A stretch of 64,000 nucleotides of DNA from Paracamarosporium sp. OC-R06-R3 (taxonomy: Eukaryota; Ascomycota; Dothideomycetes; Pleosporales; Didymosphaeriaceae): contig JACVRA010000165.1 of NCBI GenBank assembly GCA_019828545.1, positions 372,001 through 436,000 on the forward strand, written 5' to 3'. The position numbers and the translations under genes are program-made. Below, one piece after another: positions 22,401 to 33,613 of the stretch. How positions within the stretch are numbered: position 1 is the stretch's first letter; every line of letters starts with the position of its first letter. The notes beneath the pieces are model-generated. The model saw only the letters and a list, made by a program, of their open reading frames with translations. It was not told the origin of the DNA and made no database searches.

Positions 22401-23978
22401 ACGTCACTGCGCGCGAGCGTTGGCGTGCGGTGCTGCAAGGTTCTAAGAGCCGTAGGAGCACACCGAATCCTTCGTCGGCACCAGATAAGGGTGTGCATAA
22501 CCATCATACGCGATTTCAACACGAGACCGCCACGATCGATGATTTCGTGTATGGTCGCTTCTCAAATTGAGCAAAGATCGAAACTGGGTAAATTGACGAC
22601 ATGGGAGATCGGGGTTCGTGTACGGGAAACATCAAGATAGGGTGTGCTCATTGCAGTCGCTACCTAACTGGCCTTGTCCAGCCTGGAAAAGAAAGGATAC
22701 ATGGCAGCCTTGTTCACGATGCAATCGGAAGGCCTCGCGAAACACTCCAACTTCTTGTCGGTCAACGGGCTTGAATCTTCCAGATCGTGTGTCCGCCTAG
22801 GCGACCGTAGGCTAGGCATACCATACGACGCCAGTTCCCGGGCACTTATGCACCGAATTTTCTAGAAGGATCCTTTCCGCATATGCCGCGCAAGCCACGC
22901 TCCGCTAGGGTTCAGCTCCTCTGATCCTGTGCTCAACGTTGAGGCATCTCGGTGGAGGACTCATGAACCGAACACGAACAGCGCGATGCCGTAAACGTTT
23001 CGTGCCATGCAGCCTCAATTTTAGGCTCCGTGCAAAGACGCATGCGACGTGCCAGAGAGGAACCCCATCCTTGGAGGATGTGGAGCACAGCGCTAGTCGC
23101 GTCTTCGACCTAGATCAGCCGGAGAACGATTGTCAAGCGGCTCCTCGTTGGAAAGTCTGAACCCGAAGCTTTCGTCGCATCTTGCGACGCACAGCATCAG
23201 CGTTATTGGAAAATGCAGGTGTCCAGGACAGTAGGCTGGATCGTCGATCCAGCTGCGATCAGCAATACAGCACTCATCTTTATAGGCGATCCGCCATTCA
23301 TTGATCGCCGTCTAGCCTCGGGTAGTACACCTTTTCGCTAATTAACAGATGTCGGGTAGGCTGCACCATCACCGCTCGCTTGCTTCCCCAGCATTCTCAT
23401 GCCTCCGCATATCTCGTGTCTGTGGCATCGTCTGCAGTGTACTCACACCTGGCACCGGGCTATTCCGAAAGCGGCATTAGCGCAAGTCGCCACTAGACTC
23501 GGTGAGCTTTCTTACAGGGCGCAGATGCGCGAAAGGCCGTCGAACGGTCACGCCTCTTTCAAGTGCGTCAGTCGTGCGATCCTTCACGATAGGGCGCTCG
23601 ACCGGGGTGGTTCGTTCGCTTGGTCGACGCGCAGATAGAGTGCATACCGCAACTTGTGCGCCAGTTTCGGGGAGCGCCGAGGTGGCCGGATTCCGAAAAT
23701 CACAAACGGCTCTGCGCTCAGCACAGGTCATGATCTAAGCTCATGGGGATGCGCCACTAGGGATCCGGCCAGGGCTTCGGTTCTGACAAAGTGGCCCTCC
23801 CAAAATGACATATGCATAGCCCTCTCCCGTTGCTCAGGTGCTTCCACTGGCGAGCTGATGCAGGCCGATATATCTTAAAGACCACCACGGGCACAGATTC
23901 GCGCTAGTAGCAGAACGTACCGTGCCGCAAACATCAGAGTAATATCGTTCAGAAAGATACGCTCCACTCACTTTCGAG
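19413..23978. other. 4.6-kb stretch without a supportable gene
   Basis: Read on both strands, this region gives only short overlapping frames (under ~110 codons) with no domain, signal peptide or splice continuity. CpG is plentiful from about 21.7 to 23.9 kb, so heavy RIP decay is not evident. No terminal repeats, transposase or reverse-transcriptase motifs, and no tRNA-like fold, were recognised. It may be plain promoter or 3' space, or unrecognisable relic sequence. Confidence 0.5.
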
Positions 23979-25142
23979 ATGCATGCCATAGATGCCGACG
24001 CATGGCGGGATGTGAGCGATTCACAAGATAGGAAAAAGATTCAGAATCGATTAGCACAAAGACGACGCCGTAAGTGAAAGTCATGGTAATGGACCCCGCC
24101 TGTCAGCGCAATGCTGATCATTGTAGGGCAACGTTTAAAGATGACAGAAGGTGCTATCGAAGAGGGTACTTCTACTCAACCGCCCAATCCTACAATGAGT
24201 GAGTCGGGTAGGAGGTCAGTCGTCGTCCCTTCTTCACATTCGTTTGAGTTCCCAGAGCTCACCATGTGGCCCAGTCCTCAGTCACCATTACAAGCCGCAA
24301 AGGCGGAGCAAGGTGTACAAGACCAATGGACTATGCATGATGGAGATCGATTCTTCATGTCGCCGGACCTAGAGCTGGAAGCACTGGTCGACCCTTCACT
24401 CTTCCACAATAACTCGCCCGAATCATATCCATTTCCTATGTCAGACTTTAATGCCTTTATGGCATCCTCAAACCCGTCGCCAGCATCACATCATCAGGCA
24501 AAATCAATAGCAGAAGGCTACATCACACCAGAGTCTATTACTCAGGGAAGTATACAAAGTTTTCCATCAGCAGAAGGGCTCGGGGATGCTCACAAACGCA
24601 TCTCAAGATTAAGGGAGAATTTGGCCGGTCCTCCCATGCAAGCGACGCCATCACAAACGGACGGCGTACGATTCAACCACATCTTTAAAGCCATGACCGC
24701 TGCTGGTTTCAACAACTTCGATGAAATGGCAGCAGCTTACTACACCACGGACTTTGCGCGCTCTTCAGCCGCATACGACATGCAACGGCAAAGCCGGCTT
24801 CGCCATCTCCGCACGTTCCTATCGTCAGTGAAATCGAACGCCCAATCGTGGGGTGCCCGGGAACGACGTGGCTGGACCGAAGAGATTGTGGCTGCCGCGG
24901 AAGAGTTCCTGACCATCGAAGTCCAGCGCCTAATGGAAGCGATGCGCAACGGGAACATTGAAGGCATGAAAGAAATGGAGAGCAGCCCGCAGGCACAGGC
25001 CGCCTTCTTCCAAGAACTCCTCCCGGACTTGTGGTCGCTGCTCACACAGATTGTAGCTACGTCTGGGCTAGAGCAACCGTATTCGTCCAAGGTGGTGCTT
25101 TCGGCGGTGCAGGTTTTGATTGGTTTTGGGCCTATGCGCTAG
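23979..25142 (+). CDS. bZIP-like transcription factor with a Pezizomycotina C-terminal domain
   Basis: Two exons (23979-24069 and 24127-25142; 57-base intron GTAAGT...TTGTAG) give 368 residues. The first 35 residues contain a bZIP basic region, RKKIQNRLAQRRRRQRLK (18-35), with the invariant Asn23 and the Ala26-Gln27-Arg28 core; the splice falls inside Arg31. A Pro/Ser-rich middle section (~40-180) follows. The C-terminal part (~185-368) begins TAAGFNNFDEMAAAYYTTDF and continues as predicted helices, like the C-terminal domain of several fungal bZIP regulators found near metabolic gene clusters. No leucine heptad is visible after the basic region, so dimerisation may use the C-terminal helices. 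It is likely a nuclear regulator; targets are unknown. Confidence 0.8.
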
Positions 25143-26535
25143 AACACGTCGATGGGTTGGAGCAATGAAACTGCGTTAAGACATCTTATCAGATTGATGA
25201 CTTTACGATACTTGTAGTATGTATAGCGTGTACGCGTATAATGCTTGATCCATGTTGACAAGATTCAAGGTTTACGTCGTTACGAGGCTGGTAATCTGGA
25301 CGGATTGGGCATCGCGCGCTGGTTCGGCGTCAAAAGGATCGGTTTACTGGCTGCAAAAACATTGTATCAGTCAAACTTAATTCGTACCAAAGGATAAATC
25401 CACTTGCAATTACCCACGAATGGTTTTTGATAACTGACAGCTTGACACCATGACGTCACATTCCATTTCATGACAGGCTGACACACCATGACAGGATATC
25501 CGAGGAACATTCCCTCACGCACGTCCTACTGCGGCTCGAGGCTACTGTATGACTTCGGAAATTATGCGCTTTAGGCGCTCATTCAGTGTCGTTGCATTGC
25601 CCGCTGCCGGTCATACTCTGTTGTCGGCGCAAACAAGGTTTCCAGTTTTTGGCGACTTCGAATACCGGTTCTCCGAACATTGCCGTCGCAGAAATGCAAT
25701 TTACCGGCGTCGTGTGGTTACTTTTCAAAAACAGCAACCGGGACTTGTGGTGATGGTGAGATAAATTTGGCAAGAGACTTTGTATATACCGCTGGAACCC
25801 TGAGCAACTGTCTTTGTTGCTTTGCATTTACTCTTAGCGCAAGGCAGGCGTCATGGTTCGTCCAAGGCGAGCTGCATGGAACTTTTAATTTAGAGATTTA
25901 AAAGGATATGATATGGAGGTACTCAGCAATGGCGAGATGGAGGTCTCTACTTTCCTTGGACGGGTGTATCGAGGTCTCATATATTTTAACCATCATTGCG
26001 AGGGCTGATAGCTGCTTCAAGCTTTTTGAATATACTTTTGAGCTCCACGGGCGATGCTCCAATATGTACCTTTCTATCCGGACCCACCGTAGCGGTCATA
26101 CGCACCAGCGGTGAATCTCGTTTTCTTGGCTCTTCGAGCAGTCTCTGCGACCTGCTCTATTGTCCATGATCGCATCCTGATTTATCGCACACTGACCCAA
26201 GGATCGTACATCTTGGCCCGAAAAGGCAGTTCTAGCACTCTACGGAGGAAACGTTACGGACTCGATCTCAAACATCGTGACTGTCAGTTTTGTGGCTCCA
26301 AATTATTCTCAACCTGCGTAGTCCTTCGTCCATGTCAGATGTCCGTTGGAGGGTTAAAAAATTTTTGCGGCACAGTCGTTGCAACATCAAAATCTGGTGA
26401 TGATGAGTGCTGCTGATAAAGCTTGTCATGTTTTTCGGTCATTAGAACGTCACTAATAGCGAAATACGTTTATCATGTGCACAAGAAAGGAATTTCAAGG
26501 ACGCGGGAACGTCACTGGAGGGCAAAAAGATCAAT
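25143..26535. other. Intergenic, no gene seen
   Basis: 1393 bases between convergent genes (bZIP-like and Zn2Cys6). A direct repeat of CACCATGACR appears near 25.45-25.49 kb. Short frames at 25.5-26.5 kb have no recognisable features. Confidence 0.45.
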
Positions 26536-28688
26536 TCAGCTTGCCCACTGCTCGCGCACTTCTGCTAGCACCTTGTCCGTCCTCCACCCTATCATCGTCT
26601 GCAAACTTTGTAGATACTCGACACACGCTTGTTGTTCCGCCTTATCAGTTATGTACGCCCCACAAGCGCTCAAAATATGGCTTCCTTGGAACATTACATT
26701 GCTGCAGTGCTTGTTGCTGACGCCGTAGCCAATAACGATCCGTATGTGCTTTCTTATCGCTGCGTCTGTGGATTTTCGCGCGCGTACTCCCGCAAAGCCT
26801 ACGAGCGATGCATTCGGTGAGTATATGGTGAGTAGTATCTTGCAAAGGTGATAGTATTGGAGGCCGATTGCGACGACGCCTTGTGGGGTTGGTAAATCGG
26901 GCCATTTGCCATCGAAGGAATCGCCGGCGCTGGGATCGATATAGAGAGGAGCGAAGGACCATGGTTTCGTTCGATACCACTCGTCTGTATCAGCATTAAG
27001 TTCGGTCCACTTTTCTCGCGTAAGAGTGTTCGCCTGCTCTGCATCTTCGAAAACGTGCTGCAGGATTAGTGCGAATTGGTACACGATGCGGTTTGCCCAG
27101 GCTTCGTCGTCGAACTCGCGAAAGACGCATGAGTGCTTGTAGTTATCCAAACTTAAATTAAAAGGTTGTTGTTTTGTTAGAGAAATGTAGATGTGTTGAC
27201 GGAGCGAAACCCAGCTCGCTGACTCGCGCAGGCCACCATCTGCAGCAAAAGAAGAGATGGAATTGAGGATACGTGCAGTTCCGAAATGGTGACATTGTTC
27301 GTCGTCTTCTCCTATCTCCTCGTGAAGGCGAAGAAGAATTACTGCTACCAGAAAGTTTTCATCCCAGTGGGCCAATGGATCCTCTAAGGCTATGATGAGT
27401 GATTGTAGGCACTGATCAACATAAGGCTGGGATCGATCTTCGTCCAACTTCTGTATCAGCCATAGATGTCGGGATGCAAGGCCGAGGATGGCATTTAAGA
27501 TGACTGGAAAGTGTGCAGCACGTTTAGGAACCTCGCGGGTAAAATGCCGCTTGGAATCACACACATCAATCCAGTCGCTGCAAGCCACGATGTAGTGATG
27601 GAAGAGACGTGCCTCAAGGGGGGTGCTCACGGGCCAGCTTAGGGAGAGCGACGAGTTTGGAGAGAAAGCGGAATTCGAGAAAGGCGAGATGTGCGTGATT
27701 TCGTTTGGACTTCGTTTCGTCGACAAGGATGGTGAGCTATGCTTGTTCCCCGGTGATACTATAGACCAATCGACAGAGCCGCGTAATAATGTGCCCGAGT
27801 CCGCCCTCTCGAAATTTGGGCCAGAGTAAGGCTGGGATGGAGCGTCGCTGTTTACATCCCGATTCGATGGCGTTTGCGAACTCAGCACATCGGAGATTGG
27901 CGGAAGAAATGGGGGCTGAGCGTGAAAGTCAATGATGCCGCTGAGGTCCTGTGATGCGTTTGAATCTGATCTGTGCAACGTCTGCGACGAGGTCCTCTGA
28001 TGGAATGGCAGAAGGGGATCGATGGGACTCTTCGTCCCAAAACTACTATCCAGCAGTTGCCGAACCGTCGGGTCAGAGCCTTCAGATGCCGACTCGGGCT
28101 CTGGTCCAGGCTCGTCGTCCACAGCATCTTCGTCGCCATCGGTATTTGGTGCAATGAAGCGTACTATGATTGCCAGGTAAGCAAGATCTACTGCTTCACT
28201 GTAGAGTTGGACCCACAGGAAGGCGGTATTGTAACCCATGTTTGGCTTCCTCTAAACTCGAGGGATTGTTCAGCGCTTCCGACGTCTTCCCCGGCATTGA
28301 ACTTAACCGCAGTAACCGGGCGAAAGCGAAATGCATTTCCACGAATGCATGGTCTCTTGCGCTCGGTACAATACTTGCATTTATCCGAGTCGCGAAGTTT
28401 GACGCCTAGTGAGGCTCAGCGAGAAATCTCAATCCAGCTCACCCTGGTTGGGGATGACCGGATCCAAGGTAAACATCAATCAGAGCTCGTACATTTGATA
28501 TGTCTACACAATGGACCAGTCAGCAATGTTCATTTAGGTATTTGATGCCAGAATAGGTAATCACAAAATAGACAGTGTACCCCTGACTACGTACCGTTCG
28601 CGACAGGCTTTACTGTGGGAAATTAGCGCGACGGTATAAGATACGCAGTGGATCCGGGGAAGACGTACCAACCGCTTCGTTGACGCAT
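26536..28688 (-). CDS. Zn2Cys6 transcription factor with micro-exon-encoded zinc cluster
   Basis: Five exons: 28669-28688 (20 bases), 28595-28612 (18), 28493-28503 (11), 28217-28405 and 26536-28163, giving 621 residues. Only this splicing restores the binuclear zinc cluster: Cys at 7, 10, 17, 26, 29 and 36, a perfect CX2CX6CX8CX2CX6C, reading RSGCKACRERHIKC before the linker. The first Cys codon is split TG|T and the third T|GC by introns. The sequence then has QTWVTIPPS, the typical post-cluster strand, an acidic/Ser-rich middle, and a fungal-specific regulatory domain (residues ~230-621) ending with helices such as SHILSACGAYITDKAEQQACVEYLQ. It should bind CGG/CCG triplets in the nucleus. 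It is divergent from the Gfo/Idh/MocA dehydrogenase gene, whose promoter contains repeated CCG boxes. A start at 28688 has A at -3. Confidence 0.85.
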
Positions 28689-29498
28689 TGTTCTCGCTGG
28701 GAAACGTGGTGTGAGGATGGAATGATGCTACGTCGAGGTGCGGGAAATAGAACCGCTTTTGTTGGCCGATCCGGAGATGCCAGGGGTGGACATACCCCGC
28801 ATTTCGTCTCCGCATTGGCGGCATTGGTCGGAAGTGGGTCTTTCATGACGTTGGGTAATGGATCAGCGACAAAGGAATGTCAAACGAGGCTAAGGGTTCT
28901 GGTCGTAGCAGGTTCTTCCGCACGAGGCGGTTAGCAGAAGCCTACGTTGCCCGACACAGAACCGGAATGCCGAAGCAGACGCCTACATGTGCATTTTGTC
29001 GCTCTGTGTTGGCCCAGGGTGTGTGACACCGGCAATCAAATTGATTCAAAAGCCTACCTATTGCCTGAATATGTTCACGATTGACCCGTAATGCAGCTGG
29101 TGTCACAACGGCAAATTTGCCCGATTATTTGTCACCCACTGTGCGTGTTGGTTTACGGTCCTAGACTCGGCCATACTTGCCTTGCGAACCACAGAAGCGC
29201 CGGTCCTTGCCACATAACCCCATGCGCTTCGCCCCATAGCGTACTGCATACTTGCAAAAACCTCCTCCGAAGTCAAAAACCTCCTCCGGGACGCATCTTA
29301 GCCATACACGATGGGCACGCTGGTATTGCCAACAGCGCCAAAACCTCCTCCGAATATGCACGATAACCTCCATAGTCGATTCGCTACACATATAAAAATG
29401 AATCTTTTGGTTTACAGTCTTCTCTTCGTCAAACGCCTTCATTGAGATTCCGAACGTGACACCATTCCCAGAATCCTTTTTATTTTCTCTTCAAAATC
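28689..29498. promoter_or_regulatory. Divergent promoter, Zn2Cys6 factor / dehydrogenase
   Basis: 810 bases. It holds a TATA box (TATAAAAA, 29391-29398) about 100 bases before the dehydrogenase start and three CCTCCTCCG boxes listed separately, all on the dehydrogenase side. Confidence 0.6.
29255..29352 (+). promoter_or_regulatory. Three CAAAA(A)CCTCCTCCG boxes
   Basis: Copies at 29255-29269, 29274-29288 (15 bases, identical) and 29339-29352 (one A shorter), all in the same orientation and 39-140 bases upstream of the TATA box. Each ends in a CCG triplet, the half-site class bound by Zn2Cys6 proteins. Binding by the neighbouring factor is inference. Confidence 0.6.
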
Positions 29499-30829
29499 AT
29501 GGGACCCCGCAAACTTCAGATCGCCGCCGCGGGCTTGGGCCGTATGGGCCATCGCCATGCATTGAACTTCCTCAATCGCACACCTCGCGCCCAGCTTGTC
29601 GCCGCTTTTTCGCCTGACCCTAAAGAACACGAATGGGCGCGCGAGCACCTCGAGCCTTACGGTGTAACTCTATATACCGACTATGATGAGATGCTGCAGA
29701 AGCAAGGACTGGACGCCGTGGTCATTGGAACCGCGACATCAGTACATGCGGAAGAAGCAATCAAGGCGATGCAGAAAAACCTCCATGTGCTATGCGAGAA
29801 ACCGTTAAGCACAAGCGTCGAGGTGTGTCGCCAGGTTGTCGAGGAAGCTAAAAAGAGACCCCACTTAAAAGTCATGTGTGGTTTCTCGCGTCGCTTCGAC
29901 GATAGGTACGTAAAACCCATGACCCAAAGTGGGTATCTCAGCTAGCAGAATAGTCTCTAAACATTTGGGGGGATGCCAAGCTAGCTGAGTCTATCCGACA
30001 CACCTGAACTTTGCTGATTCGCAACCACTCCTTAGTTACCAAAACGCATACGGCAAAGTCGAACAAGGTCAAATCGGACGGCCCACAATTTTGCGCTCCC
30101 AAACATGCGACAAGCACGACCCGTCAGGGTTCTTCGTCGAATATGCAGCATGGTCCGGGGGCGTGTTTGTCGACATGTCTGTACATGACATTGACCTCAC
30201 CTTGTGGTTCTTTGGAAACCAAATTCAGCCCAAGTCAATCAGCGCTCATGGGTGCATCGCTGTTCAGCCTGGCCTAGCGCAGCATAAGGACGTAGATAAC
30301 GCCGTTGGAATCGTCGAGTTTTGGGGTGGGCAAATTGCCTACTACTACTGCTCGCGCATGATGGTAAGCTACTTTTCATGAGTTGTTTCAGTCTGCGGGT
30401 GTGGTATGACATTGGTGGAGCTCAACCAGCTTGGTCGGCTGAGACAGACACGAGGTTTCTCTTTGCGCTTCCTCATTCGTACTAACCTTCTCCCAGGCGC
30501 ACGGGCAAGAAGACGTCACGGAAATCATTGGTACCGAAGGAAAGCTAAGCGTGAACCTCAACCCACAAAACAACCTTGTACAAACGTACAGTGATAAGGG
30601 CATAACAAAAGAAGTGCCAGCACATTATTATGGGCGATTCGAGATGGCCTTTGTGAAAGAGGCCAACGACTTTGCTGCGGCATGCTTGGACGATACTGCG
30701 TTACCTATGCCAATTGAGAACGCGGTAAAAGCAGTGCAGATTGGAAGTTGGCTGCAGGAGGCACTGGTGACTGGGAAACAGATTCATTTCGATCAGAGCG
30801 GGAAGCGGCTGGAGAGGTCAAACTTGTAG
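29499..30829 (+). CDS. Gfo/Idh/MocA family NAD(P)-dependent oxidoreductase (inositol-dehydrogenase-like)
   Basis: Three exons (29499-29905, 30036-30363, 30497-30829) give 355 residues. An N-terminal Rossmann fold binds NAD(P) through GLGRMG (12-17). The conserved EKP is at 100-102 with the catalytic lysine 101. The catalytic Asp-x3-His pair is Asp182 and His186 in the block GGVFVDMSVHDIDL, the pattern of myo-inositol 2-dehydrogenases. The C-terminal substrate domain is complete and about the usual family length. The enzyme oxidises a hydroxyl of a cyclitol or sugar; the exact substrate is not decided. The two introns are 130 and 133 bases, longer than the local norm. The gene is expected to be controlled by the divergent Zn2Cys6 factor, and it is convergent with the DUF885 gene. 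Confidence 0.9.
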
Positions 30830-31079
30830 CGTTCGCGTCCGGTCCAGAATTGCGATTTTTCCGGTGTTTTGAATTAAATTTAGGATCAGTGAGCATCTGA
30901 CTGCTTCAAACGTCTGCCAATAAAAGACAAAATGCGAGCGATTGAAATGAACCCCTTATGTGAGGCCTATACGAAGTCAGGTACTAGAGCCAGATCCCAT
31001 TGTTATCATTTACTATTTGCGGCGTGCAAGTCCAACCCCTAGCGCGAGGAAAAGCGCATAGAGCTTTCCCTCCCATCCT

Positions 31080-33025
31080 TTACTCACGCTCGATCTCTGC
31101 ATAGAACTTCCACTGACTCTTATAGTCCTTGTCAAGCTCTTTCCCAAGTACAAGTGCACGGAAAAGCTCGATGTTTAGTTGGTTCGCCTTGAGAAAAGTA
31201 TCATGGAACTCCTTTTCAGACCAGTCTCCGTTTTCTACAACTTCTTTTCGCAAAGCATAGAGCTGCAATCCTCCCAGCATATAGCCGGCCTGGTACAGCG
31301 GACCATAGTCTCCCATGACGCTCCTTCTCACCTCACCCTCTGCCGTAGCCCTCTCGTGGCCCACCCAGTCGACCAACAACTGTACACATTCCTCTGCACT
31401 CATCTCACCGAGGTGATATTTCAGCGAGAAGATGATACGCGCGCAACGATGCATACGCCAGAAGAGCATACCAATGCGATTTTCTGGTGTCTTCTTCCAA
31501 GATGGAGAATCCCATAGCACCATCTCCCAATAAAACGCCCATCCTTCGATACAGAAAGGCGTCTCGAAAAGTTGGCGATAGGGGCGATGGCGCGCCATAT
31601 AATGCATCTGCAAATGGTGACCCGGGATCATCTCATGGAATACGGTTGCGCGAGCGAAGTGGATGTTATTTCCGCGAAGGCTCATAAGTTTCTGTTCGTG
31701 GCTCATGGTCGGAGTTGGATATGAGACAATGATCTACGAGGTATCGAGTTAACATAAATAAACACGATGAGTTATATGAGTACGTACCTCATCACCCCCT
31801 AGGAAGAATGGATTCATCTTTTGCGCTTTTGGGCCTGTACAATTGTTCACAAGTCAGTCAGATCACATTATGAGGATTAGATGACAATAGGGCCAAACCC
31901 TGGCAACGGATCAGGTGCCGAGTTAACACTTGATAAAGAGTGAAACGTACTCATCATGAAAGTTCGGATGGTTTCTTCACAGATTGGTGGTACAGTCACA
32001 CTGTCGTGCTTCCTAACATATGCCGTAGCCTCCTTTGTAAGATCCCGAACGAGCTGAGGCTGCTTTCCAGGCTCGACGTACAAGTTCTTCACGTGTTCTA
32101 ATGCGCTTCGCCAATGTTGAAAACCAAGTGCTTTGGAAGCTTTCTGCATTTCAGCTTCACACCAAGCATATTCCTTTCGACCAATCTCGATAAGTTCTTC
32201 TGGCGTATACGGGATCAATTCAACATCAAGGGCTTCAAGAATACCGCCCCGACCTATTGGCTCTCCAATGATGGTATCCTCATCATCCGTCGCGAGACCG
32301 AGGCATACCTTATTGATAGTATCGATAAGATCCTGCAAGGCCTTTTGTAACTTTGGATAGGGATCAGATATCCAGTAAACGAACAAGGGGTCGTATCCGT
32401 CGTAAAAGGCATACCACTCCTGCCAATGGGCCTTCAGTTCTTCCAAGTTTTTAGTAGCTCTTAAAGCAACCGTAGGCTCAGCTGTCTCTTTCTTATTCGT
32501 GATCAAATCGTTGGCCAAGATTACGCGCTTCGTGCAGTCAACAAGTGACTCAGCTGCCTTTTTCGGGTCAAAGTCATCGACCCTCTGCCTTGCCTCCAAC
32601 ATATTCGCCATACGCAAGGGGAAAAAACCACCCAAAAATCCTAGTACTTTGGAGTCCAACTCAGAGTCTCTATGCACTTGGCTCAGCTGATCGCGAAGAA
32701 AGTTCTTGAGGAGCAGATAATCGATCCGTTCATTTTGATCGTAATCTTGAAATGGCATCCATTCAAGCACTTTGAGCTCGGCATCTAAGTAGTTATGCAG
32801 TTTTTCAGAGCGATGAGGTGAGCTGCGGACTTTCCAGAAATCCTTCAAGTTGGTCAAATCCCATCGTACTCGCTCGATACGGTCAGCAATCTTCTCATTG
32901 ATCTCCCCGCTCCGTCTCTGAGTCAAACTTTGAACAGCCAGCGTACCGCTCATCAACAGTGATCCGCGATTTGGGAGTCGGCTCAGTGAACGTAAATGAC
33001 TTTGGGGCAAGTTGGGATCTCGCAT
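31080..33025 (-). CDS. DUF885 family peptidase-like protein
   Basis: Three exons (31951-33025, 31788-31834, 31080-31733; introns 31835-31950 and 31734-31787) give 591 residues. The C-terminal part carries the family hallmark HEMIPGHHLQ (407-416), the HExxPGHH zinc-metallopeptidase-like motif, followed by EGWAFYWE, which holds the downstream Glu, and RMHRCARIIFSLKYHLGEMS. The 47-base middle exon supplies PKAQKMNPFFLGGDE. The helical N-terminal part is typical of the family. DUF885 members are soluble, mostly uncharacterised, probable zinc peptidases. The start is uncertain: 33025 is used, but the in-frame ATG at 32953 would also work. No signal peptide is seen. Confidence 0.85.
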
Positions 33026-33613
33026 CCTTCCGAGGTATTGTCACAGCGCTAGTGCCTCCCGATAAGGCGGCGTAGCGTAAGGCGACGTGCTTTGTGGTTC
33101 GTAACGTACACAATATGGTGCAAGAAAGGTCAAAAGCGAAGCAGCTGGGACTTGATCCACACCTTATCTCGAAGGAAGAAGAGGAGAATGAAGGAGGATG
33201 TCGTTGATAGACTACAAACATTCCCACCTTCCTTTCCAATCAACACTAGATCATATATAGTTAGCGTACCCCACCGCTCGTCCCTCCCCAGTTAAGACAC
33301 GCATCACTTCCATTCGTCTGCACAGCAATCAATCGCATTAAAGCTGAAGTGTTGCGTCAAAAAATAAATTTGGGCAAGTGAATTTAGGGAAGAGTATCAT
33401 TAAAAAAAACCTTCGATCATCCTCTTCTCGTTCCCCAGCATATGTACCCTAGCCTCTTCGCAATATATACTTGGTCAAAAGGGGGGAAACTATGTACATA
33501 GAACCTTGAAGGTTGATGGTGAATAAAAAGGGAGAGACGCTTAAGGAGAGTGGTAGATTGGTTGAAAGGCGGATAGGATGGGCAAAACAGACCAAGGGTG
33601 AAGAGGGTGCTCT
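33026..33613. other. Intergenic: DUF885 promoter and oxidase 3' side
   Basis: 588 bases between two minus-strand genes. A TATATA stretch lies at 33253-33259, ~230 bases before the DUF885 start. A run of A at 33402-33411 and AT-rich sequence probably belong to the oxidase 3' region. Confidence 0.5.

Noticed and set aside
22200..23900. Possible transposon relic in the CpG-rich part of the gene-free stretch
   Set aside because: No terminal repeats, transposase or polymerase motifs, and no RIP-like loss of CpG could be seen.
28981..29010. Plus-strand T-C-A-F-C-R-S pattern resembling half of a zinc cluster
   Set aside because: It lies on the wrong strand for the factor, has no third cysteine and stops soon after; the true cluster is rebuilt from micro-exons at 28.2-28.7 kb.
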